Position numbers and translations under genes: made by a program
The notes under the pieces: generated by a model
Seen by the model: the letters and a program-made list of their open reading frames with translations, nothing else
The model's database searches: none
What the model was told of the DNA's origin: nothing
In this document: positions 1 through 6,170 of the stretch, piece after piece
Layout of the letters: the number at the start of each line of letters is the position of its first letter
Numbering within the stretch: the first letter of the stretch is position 1
NCBI GenBank assembly: GCA_944354085.1
Contig: CALVPW010000112.1
Location: forward strand, 1-6,170
Length of the DNA: 6,170 nt
Reading direction: 5' to 3'
Source of the DNA: an uncultured Clostridia bacterium
GTDB lineage: Bacteria; Bacillota; Clostridia; Christensenellales; Borkfalkiaceae

Positions 1-1064
1 CGGAAAAGTACGGTTTTTCGCCCATGATGTGGTCGGATATGTTCTTCCGTCTCGCCAATAACGGAACGTACGATGATAAGGGCGCCATCCCCAAGGAAGT
101 GAGCGCGCTCGTTCCCAAAAACGTCACGCTCGTCTAATGGGATTATTACAGCCCGGATAAAGCGCGTTACGACGGCATGCTCAAAGCGCATAAACAATTT
201 GAAGATCCCGTCGTCTTTGCGGGCGGAGATGCGGGGTGGTACGGCTTTGCGCCCCACAGCCGCTTTGCCGTCCGCGCCTTAAAGGCGGCGATGGAGGCGT
301 GCGCGGAGAACGGCGTGGAGGATATGTTCGTCACCTGCTGGAAGGACGACGGCGCGGAGTGTTCCCTGTTTGCGACGCTGCCCGCGCTCTTTTCGGCGGC
401 GGAATTTGCGCGCGGGAACTTTGACGAGGCGGATATCGCCAAAAAGTTCCGCCGCTTTGCGGGCATCGCCATGGAAGACTTTTACGCCCTCGACGCGGTC
501 GATCTCGATGCGGAATATATCGCCGATCCCTGCAAATACATGCTGTATTCCGATCCCTTCCTCGGCATTTTCGACAGGACGGTGAAAGGGGACGGCAGGC
601 AGTTCGCCGCCGTCAAGGAAAAGCTGCGCGTCGGCGCAAAAAGTGTGAGATACGGCTATATTTTCAGAACGCTCATGGCGCTTTGCGACGTGCTGGAGAT
701 CAAATACGACCTTGGCGTGAGAACGCGCAGGGCATACAAAGCGGGCGACCGCACCGCGCTCGAACAGGTGCTTTGCGCGTATCGGACGCTCGAAAAACGG
801 CTCAAAGTCTTTTATCGCCTGTTCCTTGCGCAGCGGGAACGGGAGTGCAAACCGTACGGCGCCGAAAAGCAGGATATCCGCCTCGGCGGGCTCATGCAGC
901 GCGTGGCGCATTGCCGCGCCGTGCTTGCGGGATACCTTGCGGGCAAGCGGAAAACCATCGAAGAGCTCGAAGAGGAGATCCTGCCGTTTGCGCAGCGGGC
1001 GGACGGCGAGGCGGTGCTCTTCAACGATTGGCTGCATACGGCGCTGATCAAGCCGACCATGTAA
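1..1064 (+). pseudogene. GH20 beta-N-acetylhexosaminidase, 3' part, interrupted by an in-frame TAA
   Basis: The frame beginning at base 3 encodes the C-terminal part of a family 20 glycoside hydrolase, which removes terminal N-acetylglucosamine or N-acetylgalactosamine from glycans. The gene starts upstream of the window, so the catalytic Asp-Glu pair is not visible. Seen here are KYGFSPMMWSDMFFRLANNG (5-64), the segment around LV*WDYYS (129-155), FAGG...WYGFAP (216-254), DDGAECSLFATLPALF (345-392) and the helical C-terminal domain with QDIRLGGLMQRVAHC (873-917). This layout fits the cytosolic GH20C-like group. A TAA at 135-137 splits the frame where homologues have Tyr in Y-W-D-Y-Y; the frame is otherwise clean up to TAA 1062-1064. 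The part after the stop could be read from ATG 177 as 295 residues, but I see no good ribosome binding site there and it would lack the catalytic core. No signal peptide can be judged. The family call is strong; pseudogene status depends on the stop being real and not an assembly or sequencing error. Confidence 0.85.
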
Positions 1065-1078
1065 AGACCGCAAATGGT

Positions 1079-1110
1079 GCGGGGCGCGTCCAACGGCGCC
1101 CCGCTTTTTT
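1079..1110 (+). terminator. Intrinsic terminator after the GH20 gene
   Basis: A perfect 9-bp GC stem (GCGGGGCGC at 1079-1087 with GCGCCCCGC at 1096-1104) closes an 8-base loop and is followed directly by six T's (1105-1110). It lies 15 bases after the GH20 stop codon and 28 bases before the next -35 box, so it separates the GH20 transcript from the metallophosphoesterase unit. Confidence 0.9.
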
Positions 1111-1137
1111 GCTGCGCGGAAAAACGGGCGGCGGCAC

Positions 1138-1166
1138 TTGACAGGAGCATATTTTAAGTGTAAGAT
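1138..1166 (+). promoter_or_regulatory. Sigma-A type promoter for the metallophosphoesterase gene
   Basis: A perfect -35 box TTGACA (1138-1143) is followed, after a 17-base spacer, by TAAGAT (1161-1166), which matches four of six bases of the -10 consensus. The predicted start of transcription is near 1173. That leaves a leader of only about 11 bases, with the Shine-Dalgarno sequence GGGAGG (1173-1178) at its very 5' end. The placement between a terminator and a start codon supports the call; the start point itself is inferred. Confidence 0.75.
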
Positions 1167-1183
1167 AAAAGCGGGAGGCGCGT

Positions 1184-2029
1184 ATGGCGTTTTTGATCGT
1201 ATTTTTTTGCATTGCGGCGGTCATCATCACCGCCCTGTTCTGGGGCATGGCGGAAAACCGCACCGTGCGCACGACCGAGCTGCGCCCCGCTTTTTCTTCG
1301 CTTCCCGCCGCGTTCGAAGGGTTCGCCATCGTGCAGCTCTCCGACCTGCACAACGCGCGCTTCGGGAAGGAGCAGAACAAACTCTTATCGCGCATCCGCG
1401 CGGCGTCGCCCGATGTCATCGTCGTGACGGGCGACCTCATCGATAAGCGGCGCGCGGGGATGAAAAACGCGCTGCGCTGTATGGAACGCGCCGTTCGCAT
1501 CGCGCCCGTCTGGTACGTGACGGGCAATCACGAGGCAAAGTCCAAGGAATACCCCGCCCTTCGTACGGCGTTGGAAGCGCTCGGCGTCGGCATCCTGTGC
1601 GACCGCTGCACCACGCTGCGGCGGGGCGACGCGTGTATCACGCTCGCGGGGCTTTCGGACGTGCGTTTTTTCACGAACGACAAAACGATGTTCCCCGAGA
1701 ACGTGTATAACCGCCTGAAAGCGCTGCTGCCCGAAGACGCCGCCTTCACGGTGCTGCTCGCGCATCGTCCCGAGCTTTTCTCCGTATACCGCGCGGCGGG
1801 CGCCGATCTCACCCTCTGCGGGCACGCGCATGGCGGGCAGTTCCGCCTGCCGCTGGTGGGTGGCGTCGTCGCGCCCGAACAGGGGCTCTTCCCCAAATAT
1901 ACAAAGGGGATCTACGAGGAGGCGGGAAAGGCCATGATCGTCAGCCGCGGGCTGGGGAACAGTTCCGTGCCCATCCGCCTGAACAACCCGCCCGAGGTCG
2001 TGCGCATCGTCCTTACGCAAAAAAGATGA
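1184..2029 (+). CDS. Membrane-anchored metallophosphoesterase (YkuE/YaeI/LpxG-like)
   Basis: This 281-residue protein belongs to the calcineurin-like metallophosphoesterases, which use two metal ions to hydrolyse phosphoester or pyrophosphate bonds. All the metal-binding blocks are present in order: SDLH (D54, H56), GDLID (D84), GNHE (N115, H116), AHRPE (H194) and GHAHGGQ (H214, H216). Residues 3-20 form one hydrophobic helix with no clear cleavage site and no twin arginine, so the protein is probably anchored in the membrane with the enzyme domain outside. Relatives include B. subtilis YkuE, E. coli YaeI and the lipid A precursor hydrolase LpxG. The substrate here cannot be read from sequence; a phospholipid or cell-envelope phosphoester is plausible. 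The start is set by GGGAGG at 1173-1178, five bases before the ATG. The gene sits alone between its own promoter and terminator. Confidence 0.93.
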   Translation: MAFLIVFFCIAAVIITALFWGMAENRTVRTTELRPAFSSLPAAFEGFAIVQLSDLHNARFGKEQNKLLSRIRAASPDVIVVTGDLIDKRRAGMKNALRCMERAVRIAPVWYVTGNHEAKSKEYPALRTALEALGVGILCDRCTTLRRGDACITLAGLSDVRFFTNDKTMFPENVYNRLKALLPEDAAFTVLLAHRPELFSVYRAAGADLTLCGHAHGGQFRLPLVGGVVAPEQGLFPKYTKGIYEEAGKAMIVSRGLGNSSVPIRLNNPPEVVRIVLTQKR

Positions 2030-2035
2030 CCCATT

Positions 2036-2067
2036 CGCCTGCCTTGCTGCAGGCGCTCTTTTCTTTT
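2036..2067 (+). terminator. Intrinsic terminator after the metallophosphoesterase gene
   Basis: A perfect 7-bp stem (CGCCTGC at 2036-2042 with GCAGGCG at 2049-2055) closes a 6-base loop. It is followed by a T-rich tract with two interrupting C's (2056-2067). It begins seven bases after the stop codon and separates this gene from the uvrC operon. Confidence 0.82.
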
Positions 2068-2120
2068 GCACCGCGGGGCGCGTTTTCGTTTTTTGCGCGG
2101 GAAGGGGGAGCTGCGCGGTA

Positions 2121-2176
2121 AATTTGCATATTATTTTCCCCAATCACTTGAAAAATGCCCCAAAAGCGTGTATAAT
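2121..2176 (+). promoter_or_regulatory. Near-consensus sigma-A promoter of the uvrC operon, with AT-rich upstream tract
   Basis: TTGAAA (2148-2153) and a perfect TATAAT (2171-2176) are separated by exactly 17 bases. An AT-rich stretch at 2121-2137 lies upstream, in otherwise GC-rich DNA, and may act as an UP element. The -10 box ends six bases before the uvrC ATG (2183). Standard spacing puts the first transcribed base at or next to the A of that ATG, so the mRNA is predicted to be leaderless. I found no clear cre, CIRCE or SOS (LexA) box around it. Confidence 0.88.
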
Positions 2177-2182
2177 GAACAT

Positions 2183-3997
2183 ATGGGCGAGAATGTCGTG
2201 CGCGAAAAACTCAAATTGCTGCCCGATGCCCCCGGCGTGTACATCATGCTGGACAAGGACGGCGCCGTCATCTACGTGGGGAAAGCCCGCGTGCTCAAAA
2301 ACCGCGTGCGGCAGTATTTTCACGCTTCGCCCAAACCGAGCAAAGTGCAGGCGATGGTCGAGCAGATCGCCGACTTTTCGTACGTCGTCACGCCTTCGGA
2401 ACTGGACGCCCTCGCGCTCGAAAATACCTACATCAAAAAGTACAAGCCCAAGTACAACATCTTATTAAAAGACGATAAAACATATCCCTATATCAAGGTG
2501 CACACCAAGGAGGCGTTCCCGCATCTTTCCGTCACGCGCAAAGTCAAACGCGGCGACGGGAAGTATTTCGGTCCCTTTATGGGCGGGATCTCCTGCAAGG
2601 AGATCGTGGATATCGCGGCGCGCGTGTACCATATCCGCACATGCTCGTCCGCGATCGGCGGAAAGCCCAAAAAGCCATGCCTCAATTACCATCTCGGGCG
2701 GTGCGGCGCGCCGTGCGCGCACCTCGTTTCCGAGGAGGCGTACGCCGCCTGCGTGCAAAAGACGATCGCCTTTTTGGGGGGAGAGTACGAGGAGGCTGCC
2801 GCGCTCCTCACGCAAAAGATGAACGCTTTTGCCGAGAACGAGGAGTTTGAACTCGCCCTCGAATACCGCGACAAGATCGAGATGCTCTCCCGCCTCGGCG
2901 AACGGCGGATCACCGCCATGCCGCGCGACGTGGACGCGGATATCTGGGCGTATGCCGCCAACGGGCTGTACGCCGCGATCACCGTGCTCGTCACGCGGGG
3001 CGGCGTGATGCAGGGCAGCCGCACATACGCGCTCGACGAGGGCGCCGCGGAACGGGGGGAGAGCTTTTTGTCCTTCCTCACCCAATATTACGCCGCGCAC
3101 GCCGTCCCGCACGAGATCGTGCTCGACGAGGCGACGGACGACGCGCTTTTGATTGCATATGCCGAGGAAAAGGCGGGGCGCAAAGTCGAGCTGACCCGTC
3201 CCAAATTCGGCATCCGCCGCGAACTTTTGGACATGGCGGCGGGCAATGCCAAGGAATATCTCGAAAAATCCGTCTCCGCCATCCGTCACAAAAACGATAT
3301 GACGGTGAACGCCTGCGAACGGCTCCAAACGCTCTTGCATCTTTCGCGCTATCCCAAACGCATGGAGTGCTACGATATCTCCAACATATCGGGCGTCGAC
3401 AAAGTGGGGAGCATGGTGGTGTTCACCGACGGGGAGGCGGATAAGTACGAATACCGCCGCTTCCGCATCCGAACGGTGGAGGGGGCGGACGACTTCGCCT
3501 CCTTGCGCGAGGTGCTTTCCCGCCGTCTTGCAAAGCTCAAAACGGCGGAAGAGGAGCGCTTCCCCAAGCCGCAGCTCATCGTCATCGACGGCGGCAAAGG
3601 GCAGCTTGGCGCCGTCAAGGCGGCGTTCGACGAGATGGGCGTCACGGATATCGACCTCGTCGCCCTCGCCAAACAGGAAGAGGAGGTGTACACCCTCTTT
3701 CAGGACGCGCCCGTACGGCTCGACCGCCGCGACTACGCGCTCCGCACGCTGCAGCGCATCCGCGACGAGGCGCACCGCTTTGCGGTCACGTATTTCAGGA
3801 ACCTGCACAGCAAGCGCAACCTTGCCTCCGTGCTCGACGAGATCGAGGGCGTGGGCAAACAAAAGCGGGAAAATCTGATGCGGGCGTTCGGCACGATCGA
3901 TAAGATCATGCGCGCGGACGAGGCGGAACTTGCCCGCGTCGATGGCATCGGCCCTGCGCTCGCCGCCCGCATCCGTACTTATTTTCAAGGCTTATGA
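2183..3997 (+). CDS. uvrC: UvrABC system protein C (excinuclease subunit)
   Basis: UvrC is the nuclease of nucleotide excision repair and cuts on both sides of a lesion marked by UvrA and UvrB. The 604-residue length is normal. The N-terminal GIY-YIG nuclease (about 15-93) shows GVY, YVGKA (Y31, K34), R41, E80 and N92. Four cysteines at 154, 166, 174 and 178 match the iron-sulfur cluster ligands known from E. coli UvrC. A UVR domain that binds UvrB covers about 204-239. The RNase H-like 5' nuclease has CYDIS (D398), VIDGGKGQ (D469) and EAHRF (H531). Two helix-hairpin-helix motifs close the protein (about 547-604). I chose ATG 2183 because MGENVVREKLKLLPDAPG aligns with family N-termini. The frame stays open upstream to ATG 2066, but that stretch covers the promoter and resembles nothing. 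No Shine-Dalgarno precedes 2183; GTG 2198 is a weaker alternative start. It is the first gene of a four-gene run. Confidence 0.97.
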   Translation: MGENVVREKLKLLPDAPGVYIMLDKDGAVIYVGKARVLKNRVRQYFHASPKPSKVQAMVEQIADFSYVVTPSELDALALENTYIKKYKPKYNILLKDDKTYPYIKVHTKEAFPHLSVTRKVKRGDGKYFGPFMGGISCKEIVDIAARVYHIRTCSSAIGGKPKKPCLNYHLGRCGAPCAHLVSEEAYAACVQKTIAFLGGEYEEAAALLTQKMNAFAENEEFELALEYRDKIEMLSRLGERRITAMPRDVDADIWAYAANGLYAAITVLVTRGGVMQGSRTYALDEGAAERGESFLSFLTQYYAAHAVPHEIVLDEATDDALLIAYAEEKAGRKVELTRPKFGIRRELLDMAAGNAKEYLEKSVSAIRHKNDMTVNACERLQTLLHLSRYPKRMECYDISNISGVDKVGSMVVFTDGEADKYEYRRFRIRTVEGADDFASLREVLSRRLAKLKTAEEERFPKPQLIVIDGGKGQLGAVKAAFDEMGVTDIDLVALAKQEEEVYTLFQDAPVRLDRRDYALRTLQRIRDEAHRFAVTYFRNLHSKRNLASVLDEIEGVGKQKRENLMRAFGTIDKIMRADEAELARVDGIGPALAARIRTYFQGL

Positions 3998-4845
3998 AGT
4001 ACCGTATTTTTCTTTCCGATTTCGACGGGACGCTCGTCCGCAGGGACGGCACCGTCTCCGAGGCGAACAAGCGCGCCATTGCTGCCTACCGCGCGGCGGG
4101 CGGCGTGTTCGCGGTGTGTACGGGGCGCATGCTCTCGTCCATTCTCCCGCGGCTCAACGAGCTCGGCATCCGCGAGGGGCTCGTCGTCGCCTATCAGGGC
4201 GCGACGGTCGCCGACGTCAGGACGGGAGAACTGCTCAAAAACGACGGGTTTTCGCAGGATGACGCCTGCCGTATCCTCGATCTTTTAGAGGGGATGGGAC
4301 ACCATACGCATATGTACACGGTGACCGACGTTTATTGCAACCGCGACGACGCGGCGCTCCGTGCGTACGAAAAGATCTGCGGCGTGCGCGCCGTGATCGT
4401 CTCGGGCGAGCGGCTCTCCGCACGGGTGCGGCGGGAGGGACTGCGCGTCGTCAAGATCCTCGCCATGGTCGAGGCGGAAGAACGCCGCCCGCTCATGCAG
4501 ACGCTGCAAGAGACGCTCGGGGATGCCTTTTACGTGACGACTTCCTCTGATTTTTTGGTGGAAGTCATGCCCGCGGGGCAAAACAAGGCGGCGGCGGTGG
4601 ACTTTCTTTCCGCCTATTACGCCGTCCCGTTTGAAGAGATCGCCGCCATCGGCGATCAGCTCAACGACCTGCCCATGATCGCGCGGGCGGGCGGACATTT
4701 CGCCGTGGAAAACGCCGAACCCGAGCTCAAAGCCGCCGCGTGCGTGGTGCCTTCGGTAGAGGACGACGGCGTTGCGGCGGCGCTCGCGATCGCCATGCAA
4801 GAAAACGAAGTACGGACGGACCGTATCAAGGGGGAGTGCAAATGA
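3994..4845 (+). CDS. Cof-type HAD-IIB family phosphatase
   Basis: This 283-residue cytosolic protein is a haloacid dehalogenase-superfamily phosphatase of the Cof/YidA type, which typically dephosphorylates sugar phosphates, flavin mononucleotide or similar small molecules. Motif I is DFDGTL (nucleophile D9, acid/base D11), motif II is TGR (T43), motif III is the lysine of GQNK (K198) and motif IV is GDQLNDLPM (D221, D225). The cap domain lies between motifs II and III, at about 85-190, as in class IIB. All catalytic residues are present, so the enzyme should be active; the substrate cannot be told from sequence. The ATG overlaps the uvrC stop (ATGA 3994-3997), with AAGG at 3987-3990 as a weak, close ribosome binding site, so translation is probably coupled to uvrC. 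Some Bacillota carry a different HAD protein, the pyrophosphatase PpaX, beside hprK; this one is not of that subclass. Confidence 0.93.
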   Translation: MKYRIFLSDFDGTLVRRDGTVSEANKRAIAAYRAAGGVFAVCTGRMLSSILPRLNELGIREGLVVAYQGATVADVRTGELLKNDGFSQDDACRILDLLEGMGHHTHMYTVTDVYCNRDDAALRAYEKICGVRAVIVSGERLSARVRREGLRVVKILAMVEAEERRPLMQTLQETLGDAFYVTTSSDFLVEVMPAGQNKAAAVDFLSAYYAVPFEEIAAIGDQLNDLPMIARAGGHFAVENAEPELKAAACVVPSVEDDGVAAALAIAMQENEVRTDRIKGECK

Positions 4846-5768
4846 ACGACAACTATCTGCCGAGAGAGACCGTGATGCTCGATAAATTCGCATCCGATCT
4901 GGGATTGGAGATGCTCTATGCGGGGCGCGGGCTCATCACGCTCACGAGCATCAGCGTCGACCGCCCGGGGCTTCGGCTCGCAGGCTTTTTCAGCTATTTC
5001 GAGGCGGCGCGTATCCTGCTCATCGGGCTCACTGAGCATGAATACATGCATTCCTTCCCGTCCGAGCAGCGCAAGGAGATGATCCAAAAGCTCTTCGACT
5101 GCGGCGAGATCCCGTGCGTCATCTTTGCGCGCGATCTTCCCGTGCTGCCCGAGTTCATGGAATGCGCCCGTGCCACGCAAACGCCTATCTTTCGTACGGG
5201 GAAGATGACCTCGTCCATCATGGTCGATCTGTGTATCTACCTCAACCGCCTTTTGGCGCCTTCGACGACGGTGCACGGCGTTCTGATGGACGTGTTCGGC
5301 GCGGGGATCCTGCTCACGGGCAACAGCGGCGTGGGGAAGAGCGAAACGGCAATGGAGCTCATCAAGCGCGGACACCGCCTCGTTGCCGACGACTCCGTGC
5401 TCATCCACCGCGTGGAGAACCAGCTCATCGGCACCGCGCCCGACCGCATCCGCTACTTTATGGAGCTGCGGGGCATCGGGATCATCAACGTCAAAAATAT
5501 GTACGGTTCCGGCGCCGTGATGAAGGAGAAGGAGATCGAGCTCGTCATGGAGCTCGAACCGTGGCGGAAGGATAAGGAGTACGACCGCATCGGCGGCGAA
5601 TCCAACGTAGAAACGATCTTGGGGCTGGATATCCCCCGCCTCATCGTGCCCGTGAGCGCGGGGCGGAATCTCGCCATCCTCATCGAAGTCGCGGCGCGCG
5701 ACCAGCGCCTGAAAAACATGGGGTACGACGCGGCGCAGGAACTTATTCAAAGAACGATCGGAAGATGA
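4842..5768 (+). CDS. hprK: HPr kinase/phosphorylase
   Basis: HprK phosphorylates the phosphotransferase protein HPr on Ser46 when glycolytic intermediates are high, and removes that phosphate by phosphorolysis, releasing pyrophosphate. It thereby controls CcpA-dependent catabolite repression and sugar uptake in Bacillota. The 308-residue length is normal. An N-terminal regulatory domain (about 1-130) precedes the kinase domain, which shows VHGVLMDVFG (H145), the P-loop GNSGVGKSE (160-168), VADD (181-184), the family signature ELRGIGIINV (208-217) and GRNLAILIEVAA (274-285). Two positions look slightly unusual: Asn in the P-loop, and PVSAGRN where PVRPGRN is common. The ATG at 4842 overlaps the upstream stop (ATGA 4842-4845) and has a strong GGGGGAG site at 4830-4836, five bases before it, inside the HAD gene. 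The frame is open further upstream, but the overlap, the ribosome site and the fit to the family decide this start. Confidence 0.97.
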   Translation: MNDNYLPRETVMLDKFASDLGLEMLYAGRGLITLTSISVDRPGLRLAGFFSYFEAARILLIGLTEHEYMHSFPSEQRKEMIQKLFDCGEIPCVIFARDLPVLPEFMECARATQTPIFRTGKMTSSIMVDLCIYLNRLLAPSTTVHGVLMDVFGAGILLTGNSGVGKSETAMELIKRGHRLVADDSVLIHRVENQLIGTAPDRIRYFMELRGIGIINVKNMYGSGAVMKEKEIELVMELEPWRKDKEYDRIGGESNVETILGLDIPRLIVPVSAGRNLAILIEVAARDQRLKNMGYDAAQELIQRTIGR

Positions 5769-6170
5769 CGCAATTGCTTGCCCCCGCGGGGGACGAAAAT
5801 TCGGCGTATGCAGCGCTCCTTGCGGGCGCGGACGCCGTATATTTGGGACTTACACAATTTTCCGCGCGTGCAGGCGCGGAAAATTTTTCCGTGCAGGCGC
5901 TCGCCCGCGTGACGCGCTTTGCGCACCTCCTCGGCGCCAAAGTGTATGTGGCGCTGAACACGCTCGTGAAAACGCAGGAGACGGGCGGCTTTTTCGATGC
6001 CGTGCGCGCCGCGTGGGACGCGGGCGCGGACGCCGTGCTGATGCAGGATATCTTTTTGGGACGCGCCGTCAAAGAGGCGTATCCCGAGATCGTGCTGCAT
6101 CTTTCCACGCAGGCGGGCTGCTGCAATACGGACGGGGCGCTCGTCGCCAAAGAATACGGGTTTTCCCGCG
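5765..6170 (+). CDS. Peptidase U32 family protein, N-terminal part (cut by window end)
   Basis: The first 135 residues of a U32 family protein are visible; the gene runs off the window. Recognisable blocks are LLAPAGD (4-10), GADAVYLG (21-28), ALNTL (63-67), GADAVLMQD (87-95) and HLSTQAG (112-118), the repeating beta-alpha pattern expected at the N-terminus of this family. Members include collagenase-like proteases and, as now understood, RNA-modification enzymes such as RlhA (23S rRNA C2501 hydroxylation) and TrhP (tRNA uridine hydroxylation). Which role applies here cannot be told, because the cysteine-rich signature and any C-terminal domains lie beyond the window. The ATG overlaps the hprK stop (ATGA 5765-5768). 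The only purine-rich stretch, GGAAG at 5760-5764, touches the start codon, so initiation probably depends on ribosomes finishing hprK. Confidence 0.9.
   Translation, partial: MTQLLAPAGDENSAYAALLAGADAVYLGLTQFSARAGAENFSVQALARVTRFAHLLGAKVYVALNTLVKTQETGGFFDAVRAAWDAGADAVLMQDIFLGRAVKEAYPEIVLHLSTQAGCCNTDGALVAKEYGFSR

Noticed and set aside
135..137. Genetic code change with TAA read as tyrosine
   Set aside because: There is only one such codon, the same gene ends in TAA, and uvrC, HAD and hprK contain no in-frame stops. Mutation or sequence error is simpler.
177..1064. ATG 177 as the true start of an intact 295-residue gene
   Set aside because: Family-like sequence continues upstream in the same frame past the TAA to the window edge, and no convincing ribosome site precedes ATG 177. 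It is the 3' part of a broken GH20 gene.
279..1073. 264-codon minus-strand frame opposite the GH20 gene
   Set aside because: The plus-strand frame shows clear GH20 motifs over the same bases, while the minus-strand product shows none.
2066..2182. N-terminal extension of uvrC from ATG 2066
   Set aside because: The extra 39 residues match no UvrC, and the stretch contains the terminator tail, an AT-rich tract and a near-consensus promoter.
2030..2182. Possible riboswitch or small RNA between the metallophosphoesterase gene and uvrC
   Set aside because: The stretch is explained by a terminator (2036-2067) and a promoter (2121-2176). The predicted transcript begins at the ATG, leaving no leader for a riboswitch.
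2465..3988. 507-codon open frame on the minus strand across uvrC
   Set aside because: It lies wholly inside a certain uvrC gene, its translation is rich in His, Arg and Ala with no recognisable domain, and long antisense frames are expected in GC-rich genes. No promoter or ribosome site supports it.
4740..4841. N-terminal extension of hprK from ATG 4740
   Set aside because: It would overlap the HAD gene by over 100 bases. ATG 4842 has a strong ribosome site and the normal four-base overlap, and gives a normal HprK length.
4656..5750. 364-codon minus-strand frame opposite hprK and the end of the HAD gene
   Set aside because: It runs across two well-supported genes, its product has low-complexity composition (many His, Asp and Arg) and it matches no family I know. 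It is a codon-bias shadow.

Overview
The window reads as a GC-rich stretch of a Bacillota genome, probably a gut-type member of Clostridia. The reasons are an HPr kinase/phosphorylase gene, Shine-Dalgarno sites of the GGGAGG/GGGGGAG kind, close-packed co-directional genes joined by ATGA overlaps, and intrinsic terminators. Every gene I can support is on the plus strand, and no stretch longer than about 300 bases lacks a gene. I see no tRNA, rRNA, CRISPR array, insertion sequence or phage-like gene.

Layout. (1) Bases 1-1064 hold the 3' part of a family 20 glycoside hydrolase (beta-N-acetylhexosaminidase of the cytosolic GH20C-like type). An in-frame TAA at 135-137 interrupts it exactly where the family has a conserved tyrosine, and a strong terminator follows at 1079-1110. 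(2) Bases 1138-2067 hold a self-contained unit: a sigma-A type promoter, a membrane-anchored metallophosphoesterase (1184-2029) and its own terminator. (3) From 2148 a near-consensus promoter starts a run of four genes: uvrC (2183-3997), a Cof-type HAD phosphatase (3994-4845), hprK (4842-5768) and a peptidase U32 family protein (5765 to beyond the window end). Each gene in the run overlaps the next by exactly four bases (ATGA), so one translationally coupled operon is likely.

How the genes may work together. UvrC is the dual-incision nuclease of nucleotide excision repair. HprK senses glycolytic state and phosphorylates HPr on serine to control sugar use. The HAD protein probably removes phosphate from a sugar phosphate or similar small metabolite. 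The U32 protein may act in RNA modification or protein turnover. The operon therefore mixes DNA repair with carbon control, and I infer shared expression rather than one shared pathway.

The points most worth a second look are the nonsense codon in the GH20 gene, with unusual residues at normally conserved positions nearby, and the promoter placement. The uvrC -10 box ends only six bases before the ATG, so the predicted transcript is leaderless. The metallophosphoesterase transcript would have a leader of only about 11 bases. I found no clearly new biological system; most of the window is ordinary core-genome content.
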